Positions 50,524-61,197 of a stretch of 64,000 nucleotides of DNA are shown one piece after another. Under the pieces are notes generated by a model that was not told where the DNA came from, made no database searches, and worked only from the letters and a program-made list of their open reading frames with translations. Origin of the DNA: Roseiarcus sp963726105 (GTDB taxonomy: Bacteria; Pseudomonadota; Alphaproteobacteria; Rhizobiales; Beijerinckiaceae); NCBI GenBank assembly GCA_963726105.1, contig CAVSBJ010000026.1, forward strand, positions 186,001 to 250,000, written 5' to 3'. Both the position numbers and the translations under genes were made by a program. Numbering within the stretch: the first letter of the stretch is position 1; the number at the start of each line of letters is the position of its first letter.

Positions 50524-51913
50524 ATGCTGAACCAACGATGGACCCCGGATAGCTGGCGGACGAAACCGGTCGCGCAGGCGCCGGCCTATGCCGACCTCGC
50601 GGCGCTGGCCGAGGCCGAGCGCCAGCTCGCCGGCTATCCGCCGCTCGTTTTTGCAGGCGAAGCGCGCAAGCTCAAGAAAGCCCTGGGAAAGGCGGCTGCG
50701 GGCAACTCGTTCCTGCTCCAGGGCGGAGATTGCGCCGAGAGCTTCGGCGAACATTCGGCCGACAACATCCGCGACTTCTTCCGGGTGTTCCTGCAAATGG
50801 CGGTGGTCATGACCTTCGCCGCGGCTTCCCCCATCGTGAAGGTCGGACGGGTCGCGGGCCAGTTCGCCAAGCCCCGCTCCTCCGATTCCGAGACGATCGA
50901 CGGCGTCACGCTCCCGGCCTATCGCGGCGACATCGTCAACGACATCGAGTTCAGTCCGCAAGCGCGCGAGCCCGATCCGCGCCGGCAGCTGGAAGCGTAT
51001 CGGCAGTCTGCGGCGACGCTCAACCTTCTGCGCGCCTTCGCCACCGGCGGCTACGCCAATCTCGAGAACGTCCATCGCTGGATGCTGGGCTTCGTCAAGG
51101 ACAGCCCCCAGTCCGAGCGCTACGAGGAGCTTGCCGACCGGATCACCGAGACGCTCGGCTTCATGCGCGCCGTCGGCCTCGATCCCGAGGCGCATCCGGA
51201 ATTGCGCGCAACCGACTTCTACACCTCGCACGAAGCGCTGCTGCTCGGCTACGAGCAGGCGATGACGCGGCTCGAATTCAACCTCGGGCGACTATTACGC
51301 GACCTCGGGCCACATGATCTGGATCGGCGACCGCACCCGCCAGCTCGGCGGCGCGCATGTCGAATTCGGCCGGGGGGTGAAGAACCCGATCGGCCTCAAA
51401 TGCGGCCCCTCGCTCACCCCCGACGAGCTCCTGCGCCTAATCGAAATCCTCGATCCGGACGAGGAGCCGGGCCGGCTGACGCTGATCTGCCGTTTCGGCG
51501 CCGACAAGATCGACGCCGCGCTGCCGCCGCTCCTGCGCGCGGCGAAACGCGAAGGCCGAAAGCTCCTGTGGGTCTCGGACCCGATGCACGGCAATACGAT
51601 CAAGACGTCGAACGGCTACAAGACGAGGCCGACCGAGCGCATCGCCCAGGAAGTGCGCAACTTCTTCGCCGCCTGCAGCGCCGAGGGCGTCTACGCCGGC
51701 GGGGTTCATCTCGAGATGACCGGCAAGAACGTGACCGAGTGCACCGGTGGGGCGCGCGTCATTTCGGAAGCCGATCTTCATGATCGGTACCACACCTTTT
51801 GCGATCCGCGCCTCAACGCGGAGCAATCGGTCGAAATGGCCTTCATGGTCGCCGATCTTCTAAAGGTCCAGCGGCTGGCTGCGCCCGAGCGGCCCGTCCG
51901 GGCGGCCGAGTGA
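50524..51913 (+). CDS. 3-deoxy-7-phosphoheptulonate synthase, class II (one frameshift)
   Basis: This enzyme starts the shikimate pathway (DAHP from PEP and erythrose 4-phosphate). The first frame runs from the ATG at 50524 (LNQRWTPDSWRTKPV, LAGYPPLVFAGEARKL, FLLQGGDCAESF, IVKVGRVAGQFAKPRS, LPAYRGDIVNDIEF). At the GGG at 51286-51288 one base too many moves the frame. Reading continues as DYYATSGHMIWIGDRTRQLG, GLKCGPSLTPDEL and MTGKNVTECTGGA to the stop at 51913. All class II motifs are present across both frames. A single extra G in a homopolymer of an expectedly essential gene points to a sequence error more than decay. Confidence 0.85.
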
Positions 51914-51953
51914 CTCCGGCTGCTCGCAGCCCGGACCACAGCCTGGGGGCTTG

Positions 51954-53181
51954 ATGCGCCTTTCCGAATACGCGCGGAGCCGCGACAACAATTTCACTTT
52001 GCTGCGGCTGCTCGCGGCCTTCGCCGTTGTGCTTGCCCATAGCTGGTCTGCGCTGGGCATCGACGGGCGCGACTTTGTCTACGGCTATGTCGGGCGAGAG
52101 ATCGCCGAGATGGCGCTCGACATGCTGTTCGTGACCAGCGGTTTCCTGGTGACGGCGAGCCTGTTCAATCGGGGCGACCTCACCCATTTCCTGTGGGCCC
52201 GCGCGCTGAGGCTCTTTCCGGCGATCTGGCTCATGGTGCCGCTCACCGTGTTCGTCCTCGCGCCTGCGCTGACCACCCTGCCGGTCAAAGAATATCTGGG
52301 GTCGCCGACGACGTGGGAATACGTGCGCAAGACAGGGACAATCGTTGGCGGCGTGCGCTGGTCGCTGCCAGGCGTGTTCGAACTCGCTGCCGCTCAAAGG
52401 TCAGTTCAACGGCTCGCTGTGGACGCTGCCGATTGAAGCGCGGATGTACATTTATCTGGCGGTCGGCTGGGTTGCTTTTGCCTGGTGGCCGCAGATCCGG
52501 GTGCGCACGCTGAGTTACGTCGCGCCGATCGCCGCCGCAATGATGTTCGTCGTCATCCTGCGCGCCCGCGCGCAAGGGGTGCTCGGCAACGGCAACGTCG
52601 AGATCTTCATGTTCTTCATGGGCTCCTCGCTCTATTTCTGGCGCGCGAAGCTGTTCATGAATCGGATCACGTTCGTCGCGCTGCCGCTCATCGTCATCGC
52701 CGCCGCGCTCGTGATCGGACCCATCGTCGCCTTTCCGCTTTATCTCCTGTGCGTCGCGCCGTTCATGCTGCACCTCGCCTATATTCCCGGCGGTCCGATC
52801 CGGCGCTTCAATGCCTGGGGCGACTATTCCTACGGCGTCTATATCTACGCTTTCCCCGTGCAGCAGACGCTTGCGCTGCTCTTCCCCAAGATCACGATCC
52901 TGGCGATGGCCGGAAGCGCGGGCGTGATCTCGTTCGCCCTTGCCTTCTGCTCGTGGAACCTGGTCGAGAAGCGGGCGATGGCGCTCAAGGACGTCTGCGC
53001 CGAGGCTACGACTCGCGCGCTGACCGCCGTCGCGGCGCCCTTCGCACGCTGGCGCGCGGAGCGCAAGCCAAGCAAGCTCTCGCCAGCGGCTGAGTGCGCC
53101 GTCCGATGCGACAATGGTCAGCCCGTGGTGCCGGGCAATCTTGACGCGAATCGAGCATCGGGTCACGGAGGACGACGATAG
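51954..53181 (+). CDS. Acyltransferase family 3 membrane protein (one frameshift)
   Basis: The protein has about ten helices. N-terminal FTLLRLLAAFAVVLAHSWSAL is the acyltransferase-3 start with the catalytic-type His, and MLFVTSGFLVTASLF follows. Near 52380 the frame changes (LPGVF then NSLPLKGQFNGSLWTLPIEA, the N-G-S-L-W-T-L-P motif). The second frame then runs to 53181 with WGDYSYGVYIYAFPVQQTL. Read across the shift, a typical full-length O-acyltransferase of about 400 residues appears. It would modify a polysaccharide or lipid. The ATG at 51954 follows TGGGGGC. The frameshift could be error or decay. Confidence 0.82.
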
Positions 53182-56100
53182 CGCTTCCGCCCGGACGGCG
53201 CGGATATCCCGACGAACTCGTCGCTTTGCAGGAGAAAGGCGAACAATCTTTATTTGCGGGGCCGGCGTCTCGCGGATGGTTGGCCTGCCGAGCTTTCGCG
53301 AGCTCCTGGAGAGCGTTTATGAATTCTTTGGCGAAGATTGGCGGCAATATCGGCCGAACGGGAGGTCATGGAGGTTGGCGGCCGCCTCGCCAATCAATAC
53401 GACCGTCTGCTTCGAATTCTCGAGCGGCGTCTAGCAGCTTCCGATCTTCCTCAGCAGCACAGAATGCGGGAGCATATCCGCACCGCGGTGCGTTGCGCTT
53501 TGATTCCGCCGGATGAAGCCGATCTCAGCGGTCACTTGGCTTTACTCAAGCTCTCCCGTGATCAGGAAGGTCAGTCGCGCATCGTAACAACCAATTTTGA
53601 CACGCTGTTCGAGCGCTCGTGGTTGGAGAAGCATGCCTGGGTCATTGCGAGCCACGCCAACTCAGCGATGCCGCAGCCAAAAGCCTCTGGATTTCGCGGC
53701 GTCTTGCATCTCCACGGGCGGCTTGCGGACAATAAGCCGGAGTTAAACCTACCCGACACGGATCTGGTGCTGACGAGCGCCGAGTTCGGCGATGCCTATC
53801 TTCGTTCCGGATGGGCGTCACGTTACGTCTATGACCTAGTGCGCGCGCATACGGTCGTTCTGGTGGGATACGAGGCGGATGACCCGCCTATGCGCTACTT
53901 GCTCGAAGTGCTGGAGTTGGATCGCGGACGCTTTACCGATCTCCATAAGGTCTTCGCTTTCGCGCCTTCCGAGCCCGACGACGAGAATCTAACGGCGGAG
54001 CTTTGGAAGGCAAAGGGTGTCGAGCCCATTCTGTATCGTCCATGCGGGCCCGATCATTCGGCGCTTTATGATTCCCTTCGCGAATGGAGACAGTACGACG
54101 TTGACCCCACGGTTTGGCGGCGGGAACAGCTAAGGCCAATTATGGTCACAACTCCCAACTCTTGCGCGAAAGAAGACCTCCAACGGTGCGCGTCCCTCCT
54201 TGGTCATGGCGACGCATCACGGCTGCTTCGGGAATTGTCCCCCACACCGGCTTGGGTTGCCCCTCTGTCTGAACGCGGTGTCTTCGGAACTGACAAAGTA
54301 CGTCCCGGTGAATGGATCGCAGGTCGTCTCAACGATGCCGAAATGATACGAGCTATCGTTGAACTGAGCACTTTGGACGATCAATCGATCTGGTATATCG
54401 AGCGCGCGATCGAGCAAAACCGAGGCAATCTCTCTCCTGTCCGACTGACGGCGTGGCAACTGATCCTAAGGGGGAAGCGACGTACCTGGTCGCCAGATCT
54501 AGGGTACGATTGGTTTCAAATCTCGCGCTACATTCGTCAGGGCGACGCTGGCCATAACAGCCGGCAGCTCGTCCGGCGCATCCTTCAACCCCGACTCCAG
54601 ATCGCCAAGCCCTTTCATATGTACCAATCGGAGGGGCGTGCGGATGAGTTCATGAGCGATCTTCTGCGTATCGACTTCGAGTCAGATGGCCATCCGACCC
54701 CGCGGGAGATTTTGCAGGAGTGGCCTGCATTGCTCGATCAAGAAATGGCCTTGTTCAGAGTCCTGGAGCGAGGACTGGTAGAGGCTTTGGAGGAGGCCTC
54801 TGATGTCGGCTATATCGACAACTGGGATCGGGCGAGTTGGGATGTACCCTCAATAGCAGACCATCCGCAGAACGCTCATCACACCGGTTTCTTCCCCATT
54901 GTCCGAATGATCGCGGATCTTTGGAGTCGCATCGCACTGAAGGATCCGAACAAGGCGAGAGCGCTTGTCGTTGGGTGGAAAAGCTCGCCTTACCTTATCT
55001 TGCGACGCCTTTTTCTCTTCGCTGTCGCGATGGAAATAGTCTTTCCACCGGACGATGCCTGGTCGGCGTTGGCAGCGCTTGAGAACAAGATCTTTTGGGG
55101 CGGCGCCCAAGTTGAAATCATGCGCCTCGCCACCAAACGGTGGGCAGATTTTTCAGCGGCAGACCGCGAGAAATTTGAAGCGCGAATTCGAGCTGGCCTT
55201 CCGCGCGAGTTATACCCCCCGGACGCGTTCGCAAACGAAGATGATTGGCTGGTGGTGAAGGACTCGGCTGCCGACAAGAGGCTCGCCCGATTGAAGTCAG
55301 CGGGTTGGCCGCTTTCTGCGTCAAGTCAAGCAGCTCTCGACGAAATTGCCAGTCGGCGTCCCGAGTGGGCCCACGCCCTGGGCGATCGCGACGACTTTGC
55401 CGTCTGGCACGAGAGCCGGTCGGGACCGAGTGGACAAACTGAACTTTTGGCTGGGGTCAAGGACGACGCTCTTGTTTCTGAGGCAATGCGACTTCAGCGC
55501 GATCGAGCCTACGATCAACGCGATATCTGGCGCTTGCTTACTGAAGCCGACCCGGAGCGCGCTTTCCGCGGCCTGAAATCGGACGCCGATATAGGCCGCT
55601 TCGATCCTATTGCATGGCGCGACCTTCTCTGGGCCATGTGCGAAAAGGGCGATGCAGCCACCCAATTCGAGGTGGCCGCCGCGCTGTTGAGTATGCCGGC
55701 GGCTACACTTGAAGAATTACTTGCGCCCGCAACGTCATGGCTTCAAAGGCGCCGGGAGTCTCTGAAAGGCGACCCGCCCAAAGAGGTGCCCTTTTTGCGC
55801 ATTTGGGATCGACTCGCAGAGCTTGCCTACCCGCAAGACGGCGGTCCAATCGAAGAAGTAGAAAGGGACCTGACATCAAGCGCGCTAAATGATCCTGCCG
55901 GCTTGCTCGCTTGGGCGCTTCTCAATGATATAGTCGACCAGAGTCCGGTGCAGAATGGCGAATTGCGCCCACAATACTCGACGCGTCTGAATATCGCGGT
56001 GAACGCGGGCGGGCGCGCTGGACTTCTTGCGCGGGTTCAACTCGTAAGCTCTCTTGGCTACCTCGAATTGATCGACCCGAGTTGGGCGGCGACCAAACTC

Positions 56101-56838
56101 GTGCCGTGCCTTTCCTGGGATAGGGCATACGCAGCGGCCATGTGGGACGCGTTTGCTCACGGCGGCAATGTCGGCACGCCGCGCTTATTCAACGCTATAA
56201 AGAAGTCCATGCTCGAAGCGTTCGCGCGATCCGATCTTGGTGATCACGCCTCCGAGGCTTTAATAAGCCAACTTTTCCGTATCGAGTTCGCTCATCGTCG
56301 GGGCCAGGCGCTCGATCACTTGCTTGCCACTGCCGAGATCAAACGCGCCCTAAGTATCGCGGCGCCTGATGTTCGCATCACCGCGGCATGGCTATTGTGG
56401 GCCGCAATGGGTGACGAACAAGGCGAACCGGACAAGGCCGCTCGTTGGCGGCAGGTCGTCGGTCCAATGTTCCGGGACATCTGGCCTCTCGACGCGAGGT
56501 TTCGTGACGAGCGAGTGTCGGAACGTTTGGTCTTGATGACGCTTGAGTGCGAGGATGCGTTTGGTGACGCCGTCGATGGCGTCATCGATTTTATAGTCCC
56601 CTATCAGTTTTATCTCATCGCTCATTCTCTCCGCCTGCAGAAGGACCATGACACACTCCTGCGAGAACACCCACGCGCCGCGCTCAAGTTGGCAAACGCG
56701 CTGATCGATCCCGCCATCTATGCGGTGCCCAACGACCTCGCCGACTTTATCCAGCTCTGCGTCGATGCAGATCCAGGCGTGACGACTGAGGCGACCTACA
56801 TCCGCCTATTCGGCCTGCGGCGCTTACAAAGCGCGTGA
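53178..56838 (+). CDS. Very large SIR2-domain protein, N-terminus frameshifted (DUF4020-like)
   Basis: A 1166-residue frame is open at 53338-56838. The SIR2 start lies upstream in other frames: ALPPGRRGYPDELVALQEKG at 53181-53240, then TIFICGAGVSRMVGLPSFRE near 53245-53300 (the G-A-G-x-S SIR2 NAD site), then REVMEVGGRLANQYDRLL in the long frame. Two frame changes thus fall within about 150 bases. Later SIR2 parts are RIVTTNFDTLFERSW (T-N-F/Y-D), GVLHLHGRLAD (catalytic His) and VVLVGYEADDPPMRYLL. The remaining 900 residues are helical, ending in a DUF4020-like region. A good GGAGG precedes ATA at 53178-53180, where a start codon would be expected. SIR2 proteins of this size act in NAD+-depleting anti-phage defence. 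Confidence 0.75.
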
Positions 56839-58667
56839 AACTGCGTGAGCGGGTCCGACCTTCTGATTTGAGTCGAGCAGCCCGTTTGCGCTCACCTCGC
56901 CGCTCGGGCAAAAGTCTCTTCCATGCCCCCTCCCTCAGCAACCGCCTCGTCATTGCGCTCGCCCAGATCCCTGCGATCGTCGGCGACATCGCGGGCAACC
57001 GCGACCGCCTGCGCAAAGCGCGCAAGGAGGCCGCCGCCTTCGGCGCCGATATCGTCCTGGCGCCCGAGCTCTATCTCTCGGGCTACCCGCCCGAGGATCT
57101 GGTGCTGAAGCCCGCTTTCCAGGAAGCCTGCCGGGCGGCGTGCGAGGAGCTGGCGCGCTTGACCGCCGACGGCGGCCCGGCGGCGCTGGTCGGCCTGCCC
57201 TGGGTCGAGGACGGCAAGCTCTATAACGCCATGGCGCTCCTCGATGGGGGGCGGATCGAGGCGGTGCGGTTCAAGGTCGATCTGCCCAATTACGGCGTCT
57301 TCGACGAGAAGCGCGTGTTCGCGGCCGGACCCTCGCCGGGACCGATCGTCTTTCGCGGCGTGCGGGTCGGCGTTCCGATCTGCGAGGATATCTGGGGTCC
57401 CGATCCCGTCGAATGCATTCTCGAAACGGGGGGCGAAATTCTGCTCGTGCCCAACGCTTCGCCTTACGAGCGCGACAAGCTCGCCATCCGCCAGACCATC
57501 GCGGTCGCCCGCGTCGTCGAGAGCGGGCTGCCGCTCATCTATCTCAACATGGTTGGCGGTCAGGACGAGCTCGCGTTCGACGGCGGCTCGTTCGCCCTCA
57601 ACGCCGACCGCACCTTAAGCGCGCAATTGCCGGCCTTCCGCGCGCTGGTGGCGCGCACGGTGTGGGAGCGGGGCGAGACCGGCTGGCGCTGCGTGGAAGG
57701 CCCGCGCGAAGTGGTCGAGGAGGGGGACGAAGCGGACTACGCCGCCTGCGTCATGGGCCTGCGCGACTATGTCGAGAACAACCGCTTTCCGGGCGTCGTG
57801 CTCGGCCTTTCCGGCGGCGTCGATTCGGCTCTGTGCGCGGCGATGGCGGTCGACGCGCTGGGGCCTGAGCGCGTGCACGCCGTGATGCTGCCCTTTCGCT
57901 TCACCTCGAACGAATCGCTTTCCGACGCCGCTGCCTGCGCGAAAGCGCTCGGCCTCCGCTACGACACTGTGCCGATCGCCGAGCCGGTCGAGGGCGTGGA
58001 GCGGGCGCTCAAGCGGATGTTCGCGGGCCGAGCGCGCGACATCACTGAAGAGAACATCCAGAGCCGCGCGCGCGGCCTCATCCTGATGGCGATCTCCAAC
58101 AAGACCGGCGCGATGGTGGTGACGACCGGCAACAAGTCGGAAATGTCGGTCGGCTACGCCACGCTCTACGGCGACATGAACGGCGGCTTCAACCCGATCA
58201 AGGACCTCTACAAGATGGAGGTCTTTCGCCTCTCCGCCTTGCGCAACCGCTGGAAGCCATCAGGCGCGCTCGGGCCCGATGGCGAGGTGATCCCTAAGAA
58301 CATCATCGTCAAGCCGCCGAGCGCGGAACTGCGCGAGAACCAGAAGGACGAGGATTCGCTGCCGCCCTATCCGGTGTTGGACGGGATTCTGCGGGGCCTG
58401 GTCGAAAAGGAGATGCGTGTCGCCGACATTGTCGCGGACGGCTACGACCTGGAGACGGTGCGCAGAGTCGAGCGCCTGCTTTATCTCGCCGAATACAAGC
58501 GCCGTCAGTCGGCGCCGGGGGTCAAGGTCGGGCCGAAGAACTTCGGCCGCGACCGGCGCTATCCGATCGTCAACCGCTTTCGCGACCAGGGCGATGCGGC
58601 GCAGATGCCGGACGCGTCGATCGCGCCGCTGAAGTCGACCGGCACGAGCGAACGGTTCGAGGAATAA
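56835..58667 (+). CDS. nadE: Glutamine-dependent NAD+ synthetase
   Basis: This two-domain enzyme amidates deamido-NAD+ with glutamine. The nitrilase domain (SNRLVIALAQIPAIVGDIAG, Glu in LAPELYLSGYPPEDL, Lys in FKVDLPNYGVFDEKRVF, Cys in GVPICEDIWGP) is followed by the synthetase P-loop VVLGLSGGVDSALCA and NKSEMSVGYATLYGDM. The open frame begins at GTG 56835, overlapping the SIR2 stop, but the conserved protein starts near 56947. An ATG at 56923 ahead of a C-run is out of frame by one base, so the native start may be hidden by a missing C. The annotated start is therefore uncertain. About 560-570 residues are expected. Confidence 0.93.
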   Translation: MKLRERVRPSDLSRAARLRSPRRSGKSLFHAPSLSNRLVIALAQIPAIVGDIAGNRDRLRKARKEAAAFGADIVLAPELYLSGYPPEDLVLKPAFQEACRAACEELARLTADGGPAALVGLPWVEDGKLYNAMALLDGGRIEAVRFKVDLPNYGVFDEKRVFAAGPSPGPIVFRGVRVGVPICEDIWGPDPVECILETGGEILLVPNASPYERDKLAIRQTIAVARVVESGLPLIYLNMVGGQDELAFDGGSFALNADRTLSAQLPAFRALVARTVWERGETGWRCVEGPREVVEEGDEADYAACVMGLRDYVENNRFPGVVLGLSGGVDSALCAAMAVDALGPERVHAVMLPFRFTSNESLSDAAACAKALGLRYDTVPIAEPVEGVERALKRMFAGRARDITEENIQSRARGLILMAISNKTGAMVVTTGNKSEMSVGYATLYGDMNGGFNPIKDLYKMEVFRLSALRNRWKPSGALGPDGEVIPKNIIVKPPSAELRENQKDEDSLPPYPVLDGILRGLVEKEMRVADIVADGYDLETVRRVERLLYLAEYKRRQSAPGVKVGPKNFGRDRRYPIVNRFRDQGDAAQMPDASIAPLKSTGTSERFEE

Positions 58668-58769
58668 GGGGGCAGGGCGGCCGCCAGGGAGCGCCGATCC
58701 TTGCCGTCGCGCCGCGCAAAGACCTGATATAAGCGAGGTCGCCGGGCTCGAGGCGCCTGTGGAGGTTCC

Positions 58770-59213
58770 ATGCAAAAGGTTGCGTTCAAGGCCGGAGACA
58801 CGATCATCCGTGAGGGTGACGAGGGCGACACCGCGTTCTTCATCGTCAGCGGGGCGGTCGACGTCGCAGTCGGCAGCGGCGACAAATTCCAGACCGTCGG
58901 CAGGCTCGAGACCGGCGAAGTGTTCGGCGAAATGAGCCTGATCGATCCGGGTCCGCGATCCGCGACCGTCACCGCCGCATGCGACACCGAATGCCTCGCC
59001 GCCTCCTATCGAGACTTCGTCGCCGCGATCGAGGATAACCCGGAACGCGCCGTCGGGTTCATGAAGACGCTCGTGCGGCGCCTGCGCAAGATGAACGAAT
59101 TGCTCGAGCGCGGCAGCCCGGAGGGGCACGGGCTTCGAGAGATACTTCTGGATTGCCAGCCTTCCGCCGATTCCGCCGAAGCAAGCGCGCTGCCCTGGAC
59201 GATGCTGTGGTGA
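58770..59213 (+). CDS. Cyclic nucleotide-binding domain protein
   Basis: The 147-residue protein is a single cNMP-binding domain: AGDTIIREGDEGDTAFFIVSGAVDVAV at about 9-35 and the phosphate-binding cassette TGEVFGEMSLIDPGPRSATVTA (G-E-x-S-L-x-x-x-x-R-S/T-A) at about 49-70. The Arg and Glu that contact cyclic phosphate are present. No helix-turn-helix follows, since only about 40 residues remain. It could be a cAMP sensor acting on another protein. It is a single-gene unit after nadE with 102 bases between them. Confidence 0.9.
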   Translation: MQKVAFKAGDTIIREGDEGDTAFFIVSGAVDVAVGSGDKFQTVGRLETGEVFGEMSLIDPGPRSATVTAACDTECLAASYRDFVAAIEDNPERAVGFMKTLVRRLRKMNELLERGSPEGHGLREILLDCQPSADSAEASALPWTMLW

Positions 59214-59329
59214 GCTGAGCGCAGGCTTTCGACGCGTCGGCCGCCATTACCCGCTTGAAACGCAAAGCGCTTCACTGTCGTTTTTTGTTCACGAAGCGGG
59301 GTTAAGCGAATGCGGGCAGGGGGAGGCCC

Positions 59330-59575
59330 ATGGCCGACATTTCAGCCGATCTTCAGCGCGAACTGGACGAATTGCAGGCGGCCTATAAGGCGGCGGTGGA
59401 AAACTGGATCGCGGCGGTCCGCGAAGAGGAGGCTTTGGCCTCCGGCAACCACGATGTCGCCGAGCTCGACAAATGGGAGGCGGCCCATTTCCGCGAGCAC
59501 AAGCTGCACAAGGAAGCCGACGACCGCAAGCGCCTCTATGAAGACGCGCTGCGGCGGGAATTCTACGGCTTCTGA
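59330..59575 (+). CDS. Small conserved-type hypothetical protein
   Basis: The 81-residue acidic helical protein (ADISADLQRELDELQAAYKA, then AVREEEALASGNHDVAELDKWE and HFREHKLHKEADDRKRLYED) is probably coiled-coil. GGGAGG lies six bases upstream of the ATG. Small proteins with this K-x-A-V-x-x-W-I-x-A-I/V-R-x-E-E-x-L-A pattern occur in Hyphomicrobiales as uncharacterised proteins. The function is unknown. It is preceded by about 115 bases that include a T-run at 59281-59286. Confidence 0.75.
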   Translation: MADISADLQRELDELQAAYKAAVENWIAAVREEEALASGNHDVAELDKWEAAHFREHKLHKEADDRKRLYEDALRREFYGF

Positions 59576-59683
59576 CCTCCTCGGCGCTGCTCCCGGCTTG
59601 TGATCGGCCGATGCCGCCTATTACGTTTGACAAGAGACCCTCGGTCCTGAGACGCTGACACGTCGGGACCTGAGGAGAGACGC

Positions 59684-61009
59684 TTGACCGCAGGGGCGAA
59701 TGCCGCACCCGCCTTTGCCCGGCCAGCGCTCAAAGCCCGAGGAGTCTTCGCCGCGGTCCTCGGCAACGGTTTCGAATTCTTCGACTTCACCGTCTACGCC
59801 ACCTTCCTGGGCATGATCGGCCAGGCGTTCTTTCCGTCTGACAATGTCCTGGTGAGCGATCTGGCGTCGGCCGCCACCTTCGGCGTCGGCTTCGTCGCGA
59901 GGCCGCTTGGGGGCGCCCTGATCGGGGCTTACGGCGACCGCGCCGGGCGGAAGCCGGCGATGACCCTCTCGATCGGGCTCATGGCCGTCGGCAGCGGCAT
60001 CATTGCGTTCACGCCCGGCTACGCAACAATTGGCGTCCTCGCGCCGATCCTGCTGATCATCGCGCGCCTCTTTCAAGGATTCGCGGTCGGCGGCGAAGTG
60101 GGGCCGGCGACCATGTTTTTGCTCGAGGCCGCGCCGAAAGATCGACGCATGCTCTTCGCGAGCTGGCAGCTCGCGAGCCAGAACCTCAGCAGTTTGCTGG
60201 GCGGCTCGATTGGCCTCCTGCTGGCGTTGGCGCTGTCCCAATCGAGCTTGAACGCCTGGGGTTGGCGTATTCCGTTCGCGTTTGGCGTCCTGATCGCCCC
60301 GGTCGGCATCGCCATTCGCCGCCAGCTGGTGGAGACCCTCGAAAAGCCGCCGCAGGAGCGTGCGCGCGGCGCGACCGCAATTCTCTCCGCTGTCATTCGA
60401 TCCAACTGGCGCGGCGTGCTGCTCGGTCTTGCTCTCATCAGCGGGGGCACGATCACCCAGTATTTCCTGATCACCATGACGCCCTATGCGATTCGCACCC
60501 TTCATTTGCCGGCTTCGTCCGCCATGCTCGGCGCGATCACGCTTGGGATCACCGGCTGCCTCGGAGCGCTGGCCGGCGGAGTCCTGGCCGATCGCTGGGG
60601 CATACGCCCGGTCGTGATCGCATCCCGGATCGCGTTGATGATCGTCCTGTTTCCGGTGATGAAATTTCTGATCGCCAATCCAAGCGCCACGACGCTCGTC
60701 TTGGCGATCACGATCCTGAGCCTGCTGCACGCGGCCGGCGTCGCCGTCGTCGTGGCGCTGACGCCGCTGATCTTTCCGCCCGGCATCCGCTCGACTGGGC
60801 TCGCGCTGACCTACGCCGTCGGCGTCGCGATCTTTGGCGGTACGGCGACCTATGTCGTCACGTGGCTGGTCGGCGTCACCGGCGATCCGCTGGCGTCCAC
60901 GTATTACGTGATGGCGGCGAATGCGGTGTTGCTCCTGGCGGCCTTCGCGATCCGAAATTCCGACTATCGAGCCGCCGCCTGGCCGCCGCCGTTGGATCGC
61001 GAAGTCTAG
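59684..61009 (+). CDS. MFS transporter, metabolite:H+ symporter (citrate/proline-like)
   Basis: The 441-residue, 12-helix carrier starts at TTG 59684 behind GGAGAGA. It has AAVLGNGFEFFDFTVYATFL (helix 1 with the N-G-x-E-x-x-D-F motif of the MHS family), FVARPLGGALIGAYGDRAGRKPAMT (loop 2-3 motif, split), RLFQGFAVGGEVGPATMFLLE (helix 5) and FPPGIRSTGLALTYAVGVAIFGG near the end. The MHS family carries organic acids or osmolytes with protons. The substrate here is not known. It stands alone. Confidence 0.92.
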   Translation: MTAGANAAPAFARPALKARGVFAAVLGNGFEFFDFTVYATFLGMIGQAFFPSDNVLVSDLASAATFGVGFVARPLGGALIGAYGDRAGRKPAMTLSIGLMAVGSGIIAFTPGYATIGVLAPILLIIARLFQGFAVGGEVGPATMFLLEAAPKDRRMLFASWQLASQNLSSLLGGSIGLLLALALSQSSLNAWGWRIPFAFGVLIAPVGIAIRRQLVETLEKPPQERARGATAILSAVIRSNWRGVLLGLALISGGTITQYFLITMTPYAIRTLHLPASSAMLGAITLGITGCLGALAGGVLADRWGIRPVVIASRIALMIVLFPVMKFLIANPSATTLVLAITILSLLHAAGVAVVVALTPLIFPPGIRSTGLALTYAVGVAIFGGTATYVVTWLVGVTGDPLASTYYVMAANAVLLLAAFAIRNSDYRAAAWPPPLDREV

Positions 61010-61197
61010 GGCCGCGCCCAGCTTGCGCTGCCATTTTTGGACTCAATCTCCGCCTGAAACGGCCGAATTCAACGATCTTGACAGGGCCTCGCAGTTCACG
61101 CCAATTCGCCGCGAAGGACCTCGGTGGGCCGAAACCCAGGACAAGCCCAAAAGGGGCGCGTCCGCCGGGCCGCCTTTATGCACTGTCCGGCCGAGGG

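Noticed and set aside
53178..58667. SIR2-nadE read as a designed operon of one defence system
   Set aside because: The overlap involves the weak first start of nadE, and the conserved NadE start lies about 110 bases later. Chance adjacency is as likely, so it is reported only as a question.
59621..60730. 369-residue minus-strand open frame opposite the second MFS gene
   Set aside because: It is a shadow frame. The plus-strand MFS gene has all helices and motifs.
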